Positions 42,192 to 50,913 of a stretch of DNA of 64,000 nucleotides are shown piece by piece. Location: the NCBI RefSeq assembly GCF_040371755.1, contig NZ_BAABWE010000003.1:1-64000 (forward strand), given 5' to 3'. The stretch's first letter is position 1. Each line of letters starts with the position of its first letter. The DNA is from Bermanella sp040371755 (GTDB taxonomy: Bacteria > Pseudomonadota > Gammaproteobacteria > Pseudomonadales > Oceanobacteraceae). The notes beneath the pieces were generated by a model. It did no database searches. It saw only the letters and a program-made list of their open reading frames with translations, and had not been told where the DNA came from. A program made the position numbers and the translations under genes.

Positions 42192-43265
42192 CTATTGAAT
42201 TTCAATTCGATCTCGACCGTTATTCTTCGCTTTATATAACAAACTATCGGCTAGCTCTAACGTTGACTCTATAGATTCATGGGGAGTATATTGGACAATA
42301 CCAGCCGAAAAAGAGAACTCAAGTCCTGAAGCCTCGGCAAAGTGCATAGCACGCCATTTATTGGCCATTCTTTTACACGCACCTAGGGCATTCTCTAATT
42401 GCGTATCCGCCAGCACTAATACAAATTCTTCGCCTCCTAAGCGAGCCCCGACATCCACCTCTCGAAGAGAGCTACGAATTAAACCTGCAAAAGCAGAAAG
42501 CACTTTATCCCCAAATGCATGCCCATACTGATCATTCACTTTTTTAAAGTGATCTAAATCGATATAACACACCACAAACTGGTAGTGACTCCGATTAGCC
42601 AGAGCTTTTTGTTGATTCAACACCTGCATCAAGTATCGACGGTTATATAAACCTGTTAATTCATCCGTAATGGCAAGCTCTTCTATGCGTGAAACCGCCC
42701 CTTTTAATTCCCTGTGGCGATCATTGAGACTTTGCCGCAACGTACTGAATTCATTCCCCATGAGTAAAAAACCACATAGCGTAAAACCAAAACCCAAAAA
42801 CAAAAAACACTCTTCATAAAAGTCCAATGTTTCTGGGCGGGTTTGATAAACCCAAAAATGAGAAAACAAATAACACGCTAAAATAAAAAAACTGAACCCA
42901 TAAAAACCACGAATGGATAACTTAAATGCACCAAACGACATAACTAATAAATAACCCATCATCATCAATGGACGAATGCCGTCAATGTTGGCCATTAACA
43001 CACTGATCCACAGTGTCACCCAAGTCATTTGTTGCAAAGTCAAACTGGCATCTTTGAATCTAAGGTTAACGTGACAAGCAATAATCAACACAAATAGGCC
43101 GTGGCCTATCCACATTACGAAAGTAAAAATAAGAACAAGACTATGAGACAGGACAAAATAACCAAAATGCGATGCAAGCAGGCAAGTAAGTAAGAGTGAC
43201 AACACACCAAGATTTGATAAAACAGACCGCCTAAGACGCAAGGCCTGCTTTTGGGACTGCAACAT
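42192..43265 (-). CDS. Membrane-bound diguanylate cyclase (GGDEF)
   Basis: 357 residues. Six to seven hydrophobic segments (about 15-170) form a membrane sensor of the kind seen in many unclassified cyclases; a short coiled linker leads to the GGDEF domain (about 195-355). The active-site motif is GGEEF (277-281) and a complete inhibitory RxxD site (REVD, 268-271) lies five residues before it, so c-di-GMP feedback is expected. No EAL domain. It ends 47 bp after the converging barrel-protein gene. Confidence 0.93.
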   Translation of the reverse strand: MLQSQKQALRLRRSVLSNLGVLSLLLTCLLASHFGYFVLSHSLVLIFTFVMWIGHGLFVLIIACHVNLRFKDASLTLQQMTWVTLWISVLMANIDGIRPLMMMGYLLVMSFGAFKLSIRGFYGFSFFILACYLFSHFWVYQTRPETLDFYEECFLFLGFGFTLCGFLLMGNEFSTLRQSLNDRHRELKGAVSRIEELAITDELTGLYNRRYLMQVLNQQKALANRSHYQFVVCYIDLDHFKKVNDQYGHAFGDKVLSAFAGLIRSSLREVDVGARLGGEEFVLVLADTQLENALGACKRMANKWRAMHFAEASGLEFSFSAGIVQYTPHESIESTLELADSLLYKAKNNGRDRIEIQ

Positions 43266-43320
43266 TCTAATTCCTTGAAAGAGGCGAAATTCACCCTGTT
43301 ATTTTTATTGGTGGGTCATC

Positions 43321-44799
43321 TTACTCACTTGTGCGCACTCTTGATACCGTATCTAACCAACCGTTATAAAGGACGCTTCTCTCATCGTCATTCATTAGCG
43401 GAGAAAACTGAGCTTGCTTTTGCCAAAGCTGACTTACTTCATCCATATCCTTATAAATGCCAGCACAAATACCTGCTAAGAACGCAGCACCTAATGCTGT
43501 GGTCTCAGTTACGGCTGGCCGCTCTATTGTCAGATCAAGAATGTCAGATAAGAACTGGACAACCCAATCATTCACCACCATGCCACCATCAACGCGCAAA
43601 CGAGCAGGCATAGCTTGGTCTTTTTTCATGGCTTCTAATAAATCGCGAGTTTGATAACACACACTCTGTAAGCCAGCGGTGACAATCTCTGCAATACCTG
43701 TATCTCGCGTTAACCCCATGATAGCGCCACGAGCATTTGGGTCCCAATAAGGTGCCCCTAATCCTGTGAACGCTGGCACCAAGTAAACATGGTTATTCGC
43801 ACCCACAGATTGAGCCATGTCAAGAGTCTCACTGGCATGATCAATTAATTTTAAACAGTCTCGAATCCATTGAATAGTGGCCCCTGCCATGAAAATACTG
43901 CCCTCTAGGGCGTAATGGGTCACATCACCAATTTGATAAGCCACTGTGGTTAATAAACGATGCTGACTTTTTCTTGGAGTATTACCCGTATTTAAAATTA
44001 AGAAGCAACCTGTTCCATAGGTGCTTTTAGCCATACCCTCTTCAAAACATGCCTGCCCAATTAAAGCTGCTTGCTGATCCCCTGCCATGCCTCCAACTAA
44101 AACCGCTTCGCCTAGTATTTCTGGTTTAGTAAATCCAAACTGGCAACAAGAAGGTTCAATAGTTGGAAGTATTGAGGCTGGCACATCAAATAACGCCAAC
44201 AATTCATGATCCCATGAAAGCGTATGGATATTACACAGCAACGTACGTGATGCATTGGTGACATCCGTTTTATGCTCACCCGTTAGGTGCCATAAAATAA
44301 ATGTATCAATGGTGCCAAACGCTAAATCACCGCTCTCGGCTTTTTCTTTAGCTTGTGGAACGTGATCCAAAATCCATTTGATTTTACTGGCTGAAAAATA
44401 AGGATCTAACAAAAGGCCCGTTTTATCGTTGATCAGCGTCTCATAACCTTGATTTTTTAACTCACTACAAAAATCTGCGGTACGCCTGTCTTGCCAAACT
44501 ATGGCCTTGTATACCGGCTTACCCGTTTGCTTGTCCCACAAAATAGTGGTTTCTCGTTGATTGGTAATACCAATACTTGCAATATCTTTGGCACTTAATT
44601 TGGCAGTCTCTATTGCTTGCTGACATACGCTTATCACTGTGGAAATGATTTCTTCAGGGTCGTGTTCAACCCAACCTAGGTTAGGGAAATACTGCAGAAA
44701 CTCTTGCTGAGCCGTAGCCACTATTTGTCCAAGATCATTAAAGACAATAGCACGAGAACTAGTGGTACCTTGGTCAATAGAAAGTATGTACTGAGCCAT
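43321..44799 (-). CDS. glpK: Glycerol kinase
   Basis: 492 residues from ATG 44799, chosen over a start 23 codons upstream because AAGG lies just before it and the family begins MAQYILSIDQGTTSSRA. FGGY-family sugar kinase that phosphorylates glycerol to glycerol 3-phosphate with ATP. Motifs: DQGTTSSR, GITNQRETT, WQDRRT, and GGMAGDQQAALIGQ. No glpF, glpD or glpR is adjacent, unlike the usual cluster. Confidence 0.95.
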   Translation of the reverse strand: MAQYILSIDQGTTSSRAIVFNDLGQIVATAQQEFLQYFPNLGWVEHDPEEIISTVISVCQQAIETAKLSAKDIASIGITNQRETTILWDKQTGKPVYKAIVWQDRRTADFCSELKNQGYETLINDKTGLLLDPYFSASKIKWILDHVPQAKEKAESGDLAFGTIDTFILWHLTGEHKTDVTNASRTLLCNIHTLSWDHELLALFDVPASILPTIEPSCCQFGFTKPEILGEAVLVGGMAGDQQAALIGQACFEEGMAKSTYGTGCFLILNTGNTPRKSQHRLLTTVAYQIGDVTHYALEGSIFMAGATIQWIRDCLKLIDHASETLDMAQSVGANNHVYLVPAFTGLGAPYWDPNARGAIMGLTRDTGIAEIVTAGLQSVCYQTRDLLEAMKKDQAMPARLRVDGGMVVNDWVVQFLSDILDLTIERPAVTETTALGAAFLAGICAGIYKDMDEVSQLWQKQAQFSPLMNDDERSVLYNGWLDTVSRVRTSE

Positions 44800-44931
44800 A
44801 ACTAACCTTAGAATATTGTTATTTTTGATATTGTTAGCACAATTATGCACCAATTTAACATGTTTCACTTTAGGAATTTTCGACTACCCTTAAAGAATAA
44901 GCCGTAACGGATTTAGCTCAAGTGTGTTCAT

Positions 44932-46479
44932 ATGAAAAAAAACCTGCCCATCACAAATAATGAACGCGTGTTAAAAAGCCACGAACGAATTATTTCTACT
45001 ACGAACCTCAAAGGCAGTATTGAACATGTTAATCAAGACTTCTTAGACATTTCAGGCTTCACTGAAGACGAACTACTTAACAAAAACCACAACATAGTTC
45101 GTCACCCTGACATGCCACCTGCCGCATTTCAATTACTATGGGACTTCCTAAAACAGGGCAAACAATGGAAAGGAATCGTTAAAAATCGCTGCAAAAATGG
45201 CGATCATTATTGGGTTGACGCTTTTGTCACCCCCGTAAAAGAAAACGGCCAAGTGGTCGGTTATGAATCCGTGCGCTATAAAGCATCCAAAGAAAGAATC
45301 AACCGCGCCGAAAAGGTCTACCAAAGGATCAACAACGGTAAAACTGCCAAGCCCACCCATAACTTGATTCGTAAACTACCTATTGGGCAAATTTTCAGCG
45401 TCATGCTCGGTTTATCTGCTGTGGTTATCACTCATTTTTTCACACCAGCACTGGCCCTAATTCCGGTTATTGGCTTGGCTTTTTTACAAGGCAATACACT
45501 TCGTAATATGAAACTAGTACTGAAAAAAGCACGCAGTATTACCCATGACCCACTCGCCGCCTATATATTCACAGGACGAGACGACGACGCGGGGGAAATT
45601 CTCATGGCGTTCGAGCACATGCAAAGCCAAATCATTACGCTACGTGAACGCATTCAAGACACCTGCACGCCCATTAGGCAGGCCAGTAGCACCAGCCAAA
45701 AAGCCGCCGACAACAGCCTTGAAAAACTCACCGAACAATTGAATGCAGCTAATCTATTTGCAACCTCTTTTGAAGAAATCAATACTCAATTTGATTCTAT
45801 TTCTCAATCTGTCACCCAAACCGCAGAGCAAACTCATAAAGCAGAGCAAGACACAAAGACCAGTGAAGAGCACATGGAAAAAACAAAATTAAGCCTAGAT
45901 GCCATGGCACAAACCATTAACCAAGCCAGTGAAAACGTTAATAGCCTCGCACAGCATTCTGAGTCCATACACAGCTTTTTAGAGGTCATCCAAGCCATTG
46001 CAGAACAAACCAACTTGCTGGCGTTAAACGCAGCTATAGAAGCCGCTCGTGCAGGTGAGCAAGGCCGAGGATTTGCAGTAGTAGCCGATGAAGTAAGAAC
46101 CTTAGCCAATCGAACCAGTGAATCAACAGAAGAGATTCGCCGCATCGTTGAATTACTAAGGCAAGGTGCCCAAAAGGCGACCTCAGTGATGGATCAATCT
46201 CGTGAACAAGCCTCAACCAATGCTGAGCAAATACAACTAACCCATGAGACACTTGAGCAAGTTAAACATAGCGTCCAAGCGATTAATCAACAAATGGCCA
46301 GTATAAGCAAAACCGTCAAAGAGCAACGCCAAGGGTCCAATGAAATCAATAAAAACATGGATGTTATTAGGCAAAGCGCTCAAGACAACACCGTCAGTGC
46401 CCAAGAAAGCCGAAAAGCCGCACTGGACGTGACAAATTTAATAGATGAACAATATAATATTATTGATCGATTCAGATAG
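44932..46479 (+). CDS. Aer-like chemoreceptor (PAS plus methyl-accepting domain)
   Basis: 515 residues. An N-terminal PAS domain (about 20-125; GFTEDELLNKNHNIVRHPDMP is the Aer-type FAD-binding pattern), a linker, two membrane-associated hydrophobic segments (about 155-190) and a cytoplasmic signalling hairpin with EQTNLLALNAAIEAARAGEQ (about 355-374). No periplasmic domain, so it senses internal redox or oxygen state and signals to CheA for energy taxis. No CheB/CheR pentapeptide at the C-terminus. Confidence 0.9.
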   Translation: MKKNLPITNNERVLKSHERIISTTNLKGSIEHVNQDFLDISGFTEDELLNKNHNIVRHPDMPPAAFQLLWDFLKQGKQWKGIVKNRCKNGDHYWVDAFVTPVKENGQVVGYESVRYKASKERINRAEKVYQRINNGKTAKPTHNLIRKLPIGQIFSVMLGLSAVVITHFFTPALALIPVIGLAFLQGNTLRNMKLVLKKARSITHDPLAAYIFTGRDDDAGEILMAFEHMQSQIITLRERIQDTCTPIRQASSTSQKAADNSLEKLTEQLNAANLFATSFEEINTQFDSISQSVTQTAEQTHKAEQDTKTSEEHMEKTKLSLDAMAQTINQASENVNSLAQHSESIHSFLEVIQAIAEQTNLLALNAAIEAARAGEQGRGFAVVADEVRTLANRTSESTEEIRRIVELLRQGAQKATSVMDQSREQASTNAEQIQLTHETLEQVKHSVQAINQQMASISKTVKEQRQGSNEINKNMDVIRQSAQDNTVSAQESRKAALDVTNLIDEQYNIIDRFR

Positions 46480-46541
46480 CTTTTAACCTGTAAAAGCCTA
46501 AGTTATAGTGAACTAAATATAATTAGAAAAAAGGTAGCCCT

Positions 46542-47054
46542 GTGTCTTCATTTTTTATCATCAGCATCATGACGGACGACCGCCCTGGCATCGTCGACAC
46601 TCTATCCGGATTAGTAAAAGATCACTCAGGTAACTGGCTAGAAAGCCGAATGACACAACTAGCTGGTAAATTTGCAGGCATCGTAAAAATTCAAATTAAC
46701 GAAGCTAACATTGAAGAACTTCAAGCCGAGCTAAACAAACTAAAAAGCACTGGCTGGGTCATCAACACAGAACTTAGCAATCCGACCGCAGAAGACGCCA
46801 CAGCAAACGCTAAAATCAGCATTATTGGTAATGACCGCCCCGGTATTGTAAAAGACGTAGCAAAAGCACTTTCTAGCCTCGCGGTGAACGTATTAGAGTT
46901 AAATACTCAGTTTGAAAGCGCAGCCATGAGCGCCGAGCCATTATTTAAAACCAAAGCCCGTGTGCATATCCCAACCAACGTTGATTTTGATGATGTGCGC
47001 GACGCTCTAGAGCAACTAAGCAACGAATTAATGGTGGAGATTAACCAGCTTTAA
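46542..47054 (+). CDS. GcvR-like tandem ACT-domain regulator
   Basis: 170 residues with two ACT domains (about 5-75 and 90-165), each beginning with the MTDDRPGIVD / GNDRPGIVKDVA motif. GcvR controls the glycine-cleavage operon through GcvA in Escherichia coli, and this family also occurs near other genes. The start is GTG at 46542 with AAAAAAGG at a proper distance. No gcv genes are in the window. Confidence 0.8.
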   Translation: MSSFFIISIMTDDRPGIVDTLSGLVKDHSGNWLESRMTQLAGKFAGIVKIQINEANIEELQAELNKLKSTGWVINTELSNPTAEDATANAKISIIGNDRPGIVKDVAKALSSLAVNVLELNTQFESAAMSAEPLFKTKARVHIPTNVDFDDVRDALEQLSNELMVEINQL

Positions 47055-47357
47055 TCACTCATATCAAAACGGCACAGATGAAATCCACCTGTGCCGTTCT
47101 TCTTCATTAGCCTCCTACCCCGAGTACTCAATAGCACCAAGCAACAATTCTTTTCTACAATCCGCACCAACCAACACCATTGATTATTAGAGATTTGACC
47201 GAGCTTTACCTATGTAGATAAAACTTGTGGATCTAGGAAGTTGAATACTTAAGGATGATACTTACCAATATAAAAATCAAAAACCTTTCTGGCTGGGTTA
47301 AAGTCATTGTTGCCCATGTGTATCATTTGAGTATTAAATGTCAATGTTACGCATTTT
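47055..47357. other. Intergenic stretch holding one terminator
   Basis: Apart from the terminator hairpin at 47068-47100 I see only AT-rich sequence, with no open frame of interest. Confidence 0.4.
47068..47100 (+). terminator. Terminator of the GcvR-like gene
   Basis: Ten-base stem AACGGCACAG (47068-47077) with CTGTGCCGTT (47089-47098), followed by a T/C-rich run (CTTCTTC). Confidence 0.75.
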
Positions 47358-47852
47358 TTATATTCCAAGTTTTAAATTAAACCCGAAAGTATTTTCATTA
47401 CCAAAGTCATATCGTCTTACAAATGGATACAAGTGTAGCTCACCTAATTTAATCAAAATGCCAACTTCGGGGTAGGTAACAACAGTATAGTTTTCTAGGC
47501 AGTCTCCTTCTTCTTCCTCCTCCAAGGTACAATTAAAGGTTCTACCCAAAAATAGGCCTATCCCAAAATATGGGTTTATGTATTTCTGATTTAAATGGTA
47601 ATAACGAGACAAAGACATTCCACCAAATTTATCTTCTATTTCTTCATTATTTTTTCCTGTATATAACACAACACTAAATTTACTTGCCAGTCTATTTGAC
47701 GACTCACCCATATAGGAAAGCTCCACGCCCGAGCGCTCTCCGCCATCCTCTTCAAATCCACCAATGTATGTAGAGCGATCTCTTTCATTGGAATTGACCA
47801 GTGCTATATTCGTCACAAACAATAAAACGCTAGAAATTATAAACTTTTTCAT
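47358..47852 (-). CDS. Predicted exported beta-barrel-like protein, unknown
   Basis: 164 residues. Signal peptide (about 1-20), then short strands with FGGMSLSRYYHL, YFGIGLFLGRTF and a hydrophobic, strand-like C-terminus; two cysteines enclose a run of glutamates (CTLEEEEEGDC). Resembles small outer-membrane barrels but no family is recognised. Base composition is lower in GC than neighbouring genes. GGAGG precedes the start, directly after GCGTTATAC, an integron-core-like string, which hints at a captured cassette; no paired attC is visible. Confidence 0.6.
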   Translation of the reverse strand: MKKFIISSVLLFVTNIALVNSNERDRSTYIGGFEEDGGERSGVELSYMGESSNRLASKFSVVLYTGKNNEEIEDKFGGMSLSRYYHLNQKYINPYFGIGLFLGRTFNCTLEEEEEGDCLENYTVVTYPEVGILIKLGELHLYPFVRRYDFGNENTFGFNLKLGI

Positions 47853-48184
47853 GATTCATACCTCCGTATAACGCTCACGGCGCAGGTAAAAGCGAGTGCG
47901 ATAATGTGTTTTAAAATAATAGGGGCTCGCTATTTTAATTATTACTTCTGAAAGCTTATGAACCTAAAGTTTTTTTAAGCACTTACTAGATAAAAATCGA
48001 GCACTAAATTTTGATTATTTTGTTCCAAATCCCTCTCATTTCTTACAAAACAGAAAATATACTATTTTTCCATCTACCAGAATGACGGCAGCAGTTAGCG
48101 TATTCCTATCGATGATAACATCTATATTGCAGTGACAAATAATCAGTAAGATTAAGATAAAGCTAGAACTAACATTTTCACCTC
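47853..48184. other. Intergenic stretch, AT-rich
   Basis: 332 bp, no gene seen. Near 47867-47935 lies a GC-richer patch (GTATAACGCTCACGGC then AGCGAGTGCG) which could be a remnant recombination site; nothing confirms it. Confidence 0.35.
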
Positions 48185-49291
48185 TTACTGTATTGGATAC
48201 AGCACTTTATCCTGATAACCCGTAATCACTTCAATGTGCCCTGCTAATGCTTTATCCAATTCCACATCAGAGGTGTCCGCAATTAAAGGTCGCCCTTCTA
48301 AGTGAGATAGTTTAGTTTTAGTGGATAGAATCATCAGGTTTTCACGCCCTACTTTTTTAATGACATCACTGCTTAATTGCTGGTTGCCACGACCAAATAC
48401 ATGGCCTTGCCCGCCAATAACACTCACAATGATTTTGGCTTGTGAATATTGGCTGAGCAATTCAAGAATGCTTTGTTCATTTAAATCTTGTGCTATGACA
48501 TGTTCATTTACCATGGCATCCACACCTAACAAAGTATTAGGTAGATGCAAATATTCCATAAAGTGCTGAGTGGTTTTACCTGAGCCCACTAGATACAAAA
48601 CATCAGGTTCTAATTCAGAAGTTAGATACGCAGCTAAATCATCTAGTACGAGTTCTTCTTGTTCGATTCCCCCTTGCTTTACTGACTGCACAAACTGCCC
48701 AGCTTGTGGCACTAACATCTCGCCATAAAGCTTTGCTTTCACTTGGTTATTACGAAACGCGTCTTCATCTATGTCACGCACATCTTGAGTACGTAAATCC
48801 ACCAACTGACCTGTGACCAACAAGCGAATAACTTCGCCAGATGCACTTGGGGTAATACCATAAACCCCACTGTGAATTTTCACCCCAGCAGGGATACCCA
48901 GTACTGGGCACGCATCTTCAATCACAGAACAAACATCCCTTGCGGTTCCATCACCACCTGCAAAGACAATGAGATCCATGCCTAATTCTTTGAGTTTAAG
49001 GGCTGCATTTTTGGTGTCGTCTGCGCTGGTATGGCCAGCAGGTTCATATACCACCTTATGGGACCAGTCCATGACCTCAAGCACACTGGCACCCATCTCA
49101 TTGGCACAGGTAAACACTTGAATTTGAGGTTTTAAGTCTTCTAGCACGCTTAACGCAGTACTTGTGCGTAAACCCGCTTTGGCCACAGCCCCCATAGAGA
49201 GTGCTTGCTCAGCCATATTATCACTGCCCTTTAACGCCACAGAGCCGCCTAACCCAGCTAAGGGATTTATGATTAAACCCAACTTAAACAT
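48185..49291 (-). CDS. ATP-NAD kinase family protein (AcoX-like)
   Basis: 368 residues. The NAD-kinase signature FAGGDGTARDV (about 108-118) and the following GIPAGVKIHSGVYGI are clear; a C-terminal extension, VSVIGGQGHVFGRGNQQLS, is characteristic of the COG3199/AcoX group found near acetoin genes but also alone. It may phosphorylate NAD or a related compound. No acetoin genes are nearby. Single gene, with a short leader. Confidence 0.85.
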   Translation of the reverse strand: MFKLGLIINPLAGLGGSVALKGSDNMAEQALSMGAVAKAGLRTSTALSVLEDLKPQIQVFTCANEMGASVLEVMDWSHKVVYEPAGHTSADDTKNAALKLKELGMDLIVFAGGDGTARDVCSVIEDACPVLGIPAGVKIHSGVYGITPSASGEVIRLLVTGQLVDLRTQDVRDIDEDAFRNNQVKAKLYGEMLVPQAGQFVQSVKQGGIEQEELVLDDLAAYLTSELEPDVLYLVGSGKTTQHFMEYLHLPNTLLGVDAMVNEHVIAQDLNEQSILELLSQYSQAKIIVSVIGGQGHVFGRGNQQLSSDVIKKVGRENLMILSTKTKLSHLEGRPLIADTSDVELDKALAGHIEVITGYQDKVLYPIQ

Positions 49292-49448
49292 GTTTTACCT
49301 TCATTTAGAGTTAGCCCAATGATACTGGATTTACGGGCATATGCGTATGCCCGATAAATGGTCTGGCTTACAAAAGCACTACAACATGTTACGAAAGCTT
49401 AGGCTGTTTGTAGATATATTGTTTGAGGACAATAAAAAGAAGAGAAGA

Positions 49449-49649
49449 ATGACTGAAAATCAAACAGCATTACCAAGTACTGTAATAAGTGCCATATTTA
49501 TATGTCTTTTGATTGGTACGCTCTATATAAGTAAACAAGTTGACCACTTTGCTGCCGTGGCCATTTTTCTTGTCTGTAGTTTGTTATTATTAAGTGATAG
49601 ATTCAACAAAATAGATTTACGTAAAAAACGTAAAAACACCCATCTATAA
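49449..49649 (+). CDS. Small two-helix membrane protein, unknown
   Basis: 66 residues from ATG 49449 (MTENQTALP). Two hydrophobic helices (about 11-28 and 33-47) and a strongly basic tail (DLRKKRKNTHL), giving an inside-positive anchor. A longer frame from 49341 exists, but its first 36 residues look non-native; AGAGAAGA just before 49449 favours the shorter form. No family recognised. Confidence 0.45.
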   Translation: MTENQTALPSTVISAIFICLLIGTLYISKQVDHFAAVAIFLVCSLLLLSDRFNKIDLRKKRKNTHL

Positions 49650-49658
49650 ACGCTATAT

Positions 49659-50489
49659 TTAAGCTAATACTCCATTTTGATAATCCTGTATTGCCTGTTC
49701 AATTTCTTCATGCGTGTTCATCACAAAAGGTCCATAATTGGCTATGGATTCTTTGTGAGGTTTACCGTGTAAAACAAGTACTTTACCGCCATTGCTCGAA
49801 CGTAATTGCAATTCACCTGAATCAGAGAATAGCCCCATTTGTGGCCGTTTAATTATTTGATCACCCGTATTGATCTCCCCTTCATAAACCATCACCACTA
49901 AATGGTGACCTTGTGGAATATCGTGGTTAAACACTCCGTGTGGTTTGATTTCTAAATCAAGGATACCCGCGCTTGCTTCTAACTTATCCAAAGGCCCTAC
50001 GATATCGGTATTATTAAGATGCCACTTACCAGCCATTATATGGGCATGATAATCATCTGTTTCTACATGCTGTATCTCAGTTTTAGGGACGTCACGGTAG
50101 TCTGGATCTGACATTTTATTCTTGCTGTTTAGGTTTATCCAAAGTTGAAAACCATGCATTTTATTATGTTCTTTTAAGGGCATTTCTCCATGAATAACCC
50201 CTTTTCCTGCTTTCATCCACTGGGCACCACCACTTAACACCTGACCAGTATTTCCCATATGATCTTCGTGGCGAATCCCACCAAGTTTCATATAAGTTAA
50301 GGTTTCAATGCCACGGTGAGGGTGTGGAGGAAAACCCGCTATAAAGTCATCTGGGTCATCACTGAGAATTTCATCCAGCATGAGGAAAGGATCAGCTAAA
50401 GCATGACGCAATATACTGTGCCGTTTGATTTTGACACCTGCGCCGTCCATAGCATCTTGAGGGTTTAATAAGGTCTGTAAGGTACGCAT
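49659..50489 (-). CDS. Pirin family protein
   Basis: 276 residues, bicupin fold. Metal ligands are intact: His56 and His58 in PHPHRGIETLTY, His100 and Glu102 in GVIHGEMP. Bacterial pirins include quercetinase-like enzymes and regulators of pyruvate metabolism; the physiological substrate here is unknown. ATG 50489 is preceded by GGAGAAAC. Confidence 0.93.
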   Translation of the reverse strand: MRTLQTLLNPQDAMDGAGVKIKRHSILRHALADPFLMLDEILSDDPDDFIAGFPPHPHRGIETLTYMKLGGIRHEDHMGNTGQVLSGGAQWMKAGKGVIHGEMPLKEHNKMHGFQLWINLNSKNKMSDPDYRDVPKTEIQHVETDDYHAHIMAGKWHLNNTDIVGPLDKLEASAGILDLEIKPHGVFNHDIPQGHHLVVMVYEGEINTGDQIIKRPQMGLFSDSGELQLRSSNGGKVLVLHGKPHKESIANYGPFVMNTHEEIEQAIQDYQNGVLA

Positions 50490-50913
50490 TATGTTTCTCC
50501 AATTTGAGATTCAGTGTACGCCCAATCCTATTAATGAATGGTTTATTATTTCCAACTCACACATCGAAAAGTTAGATCAATTAAATAAATAAGCATTGAG
50601 CTCAAGTGTCGGAATATTAATATGAGGATTTCATAGACTAGGGATTTGAACCGAATATTTCTTAAGCTGACCGAAGTCATTGAAAAACACAGAAGACTGG
50701 ATTTAAGATGTCATAGTGGCCCATTCACATCCAGCAACTAAAACAAGCTCAAGGGGCAGCACTGCTGATATTCATTGAATTGCATGCTATCTTTTGCAGC
50801 CGTTAAACCCCTGATAATGAATATGAGGCACTCCCAAAGCCATAACAAGGATACAAGCTACACACCTATACATCTACACAATAGCTATTTAGCTACCTTT
50901 TATAATTTTTAAT
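50490..50913. other. Intergenic stretch between pirin and chemoreceptor genes
   Basis: 424 bp, no promoter, repeat or gene remnant that I can defend. Short frames without ribosome binding sites only. Confidence 0.35.

Noticed and set aside
44882..44908. Possible sigma-28 promoter before the Aer-like receptor (GCCGTAAC)
   Set aside because: The -10 is imperfect and nothing like TAAAGTTT lies at the required distance.
49383..49400. RstA-box-like sequence TACAACATGTTACG
   Set aside because: Three mismatches at fixed positions and placement within a weak leader; too poor to call.
49341..49448. Longer N-terminus for the small membrane protein
   Set aside because: The extra 36 residues look non-native and a better start with a purine-rich leader lies at 49449.
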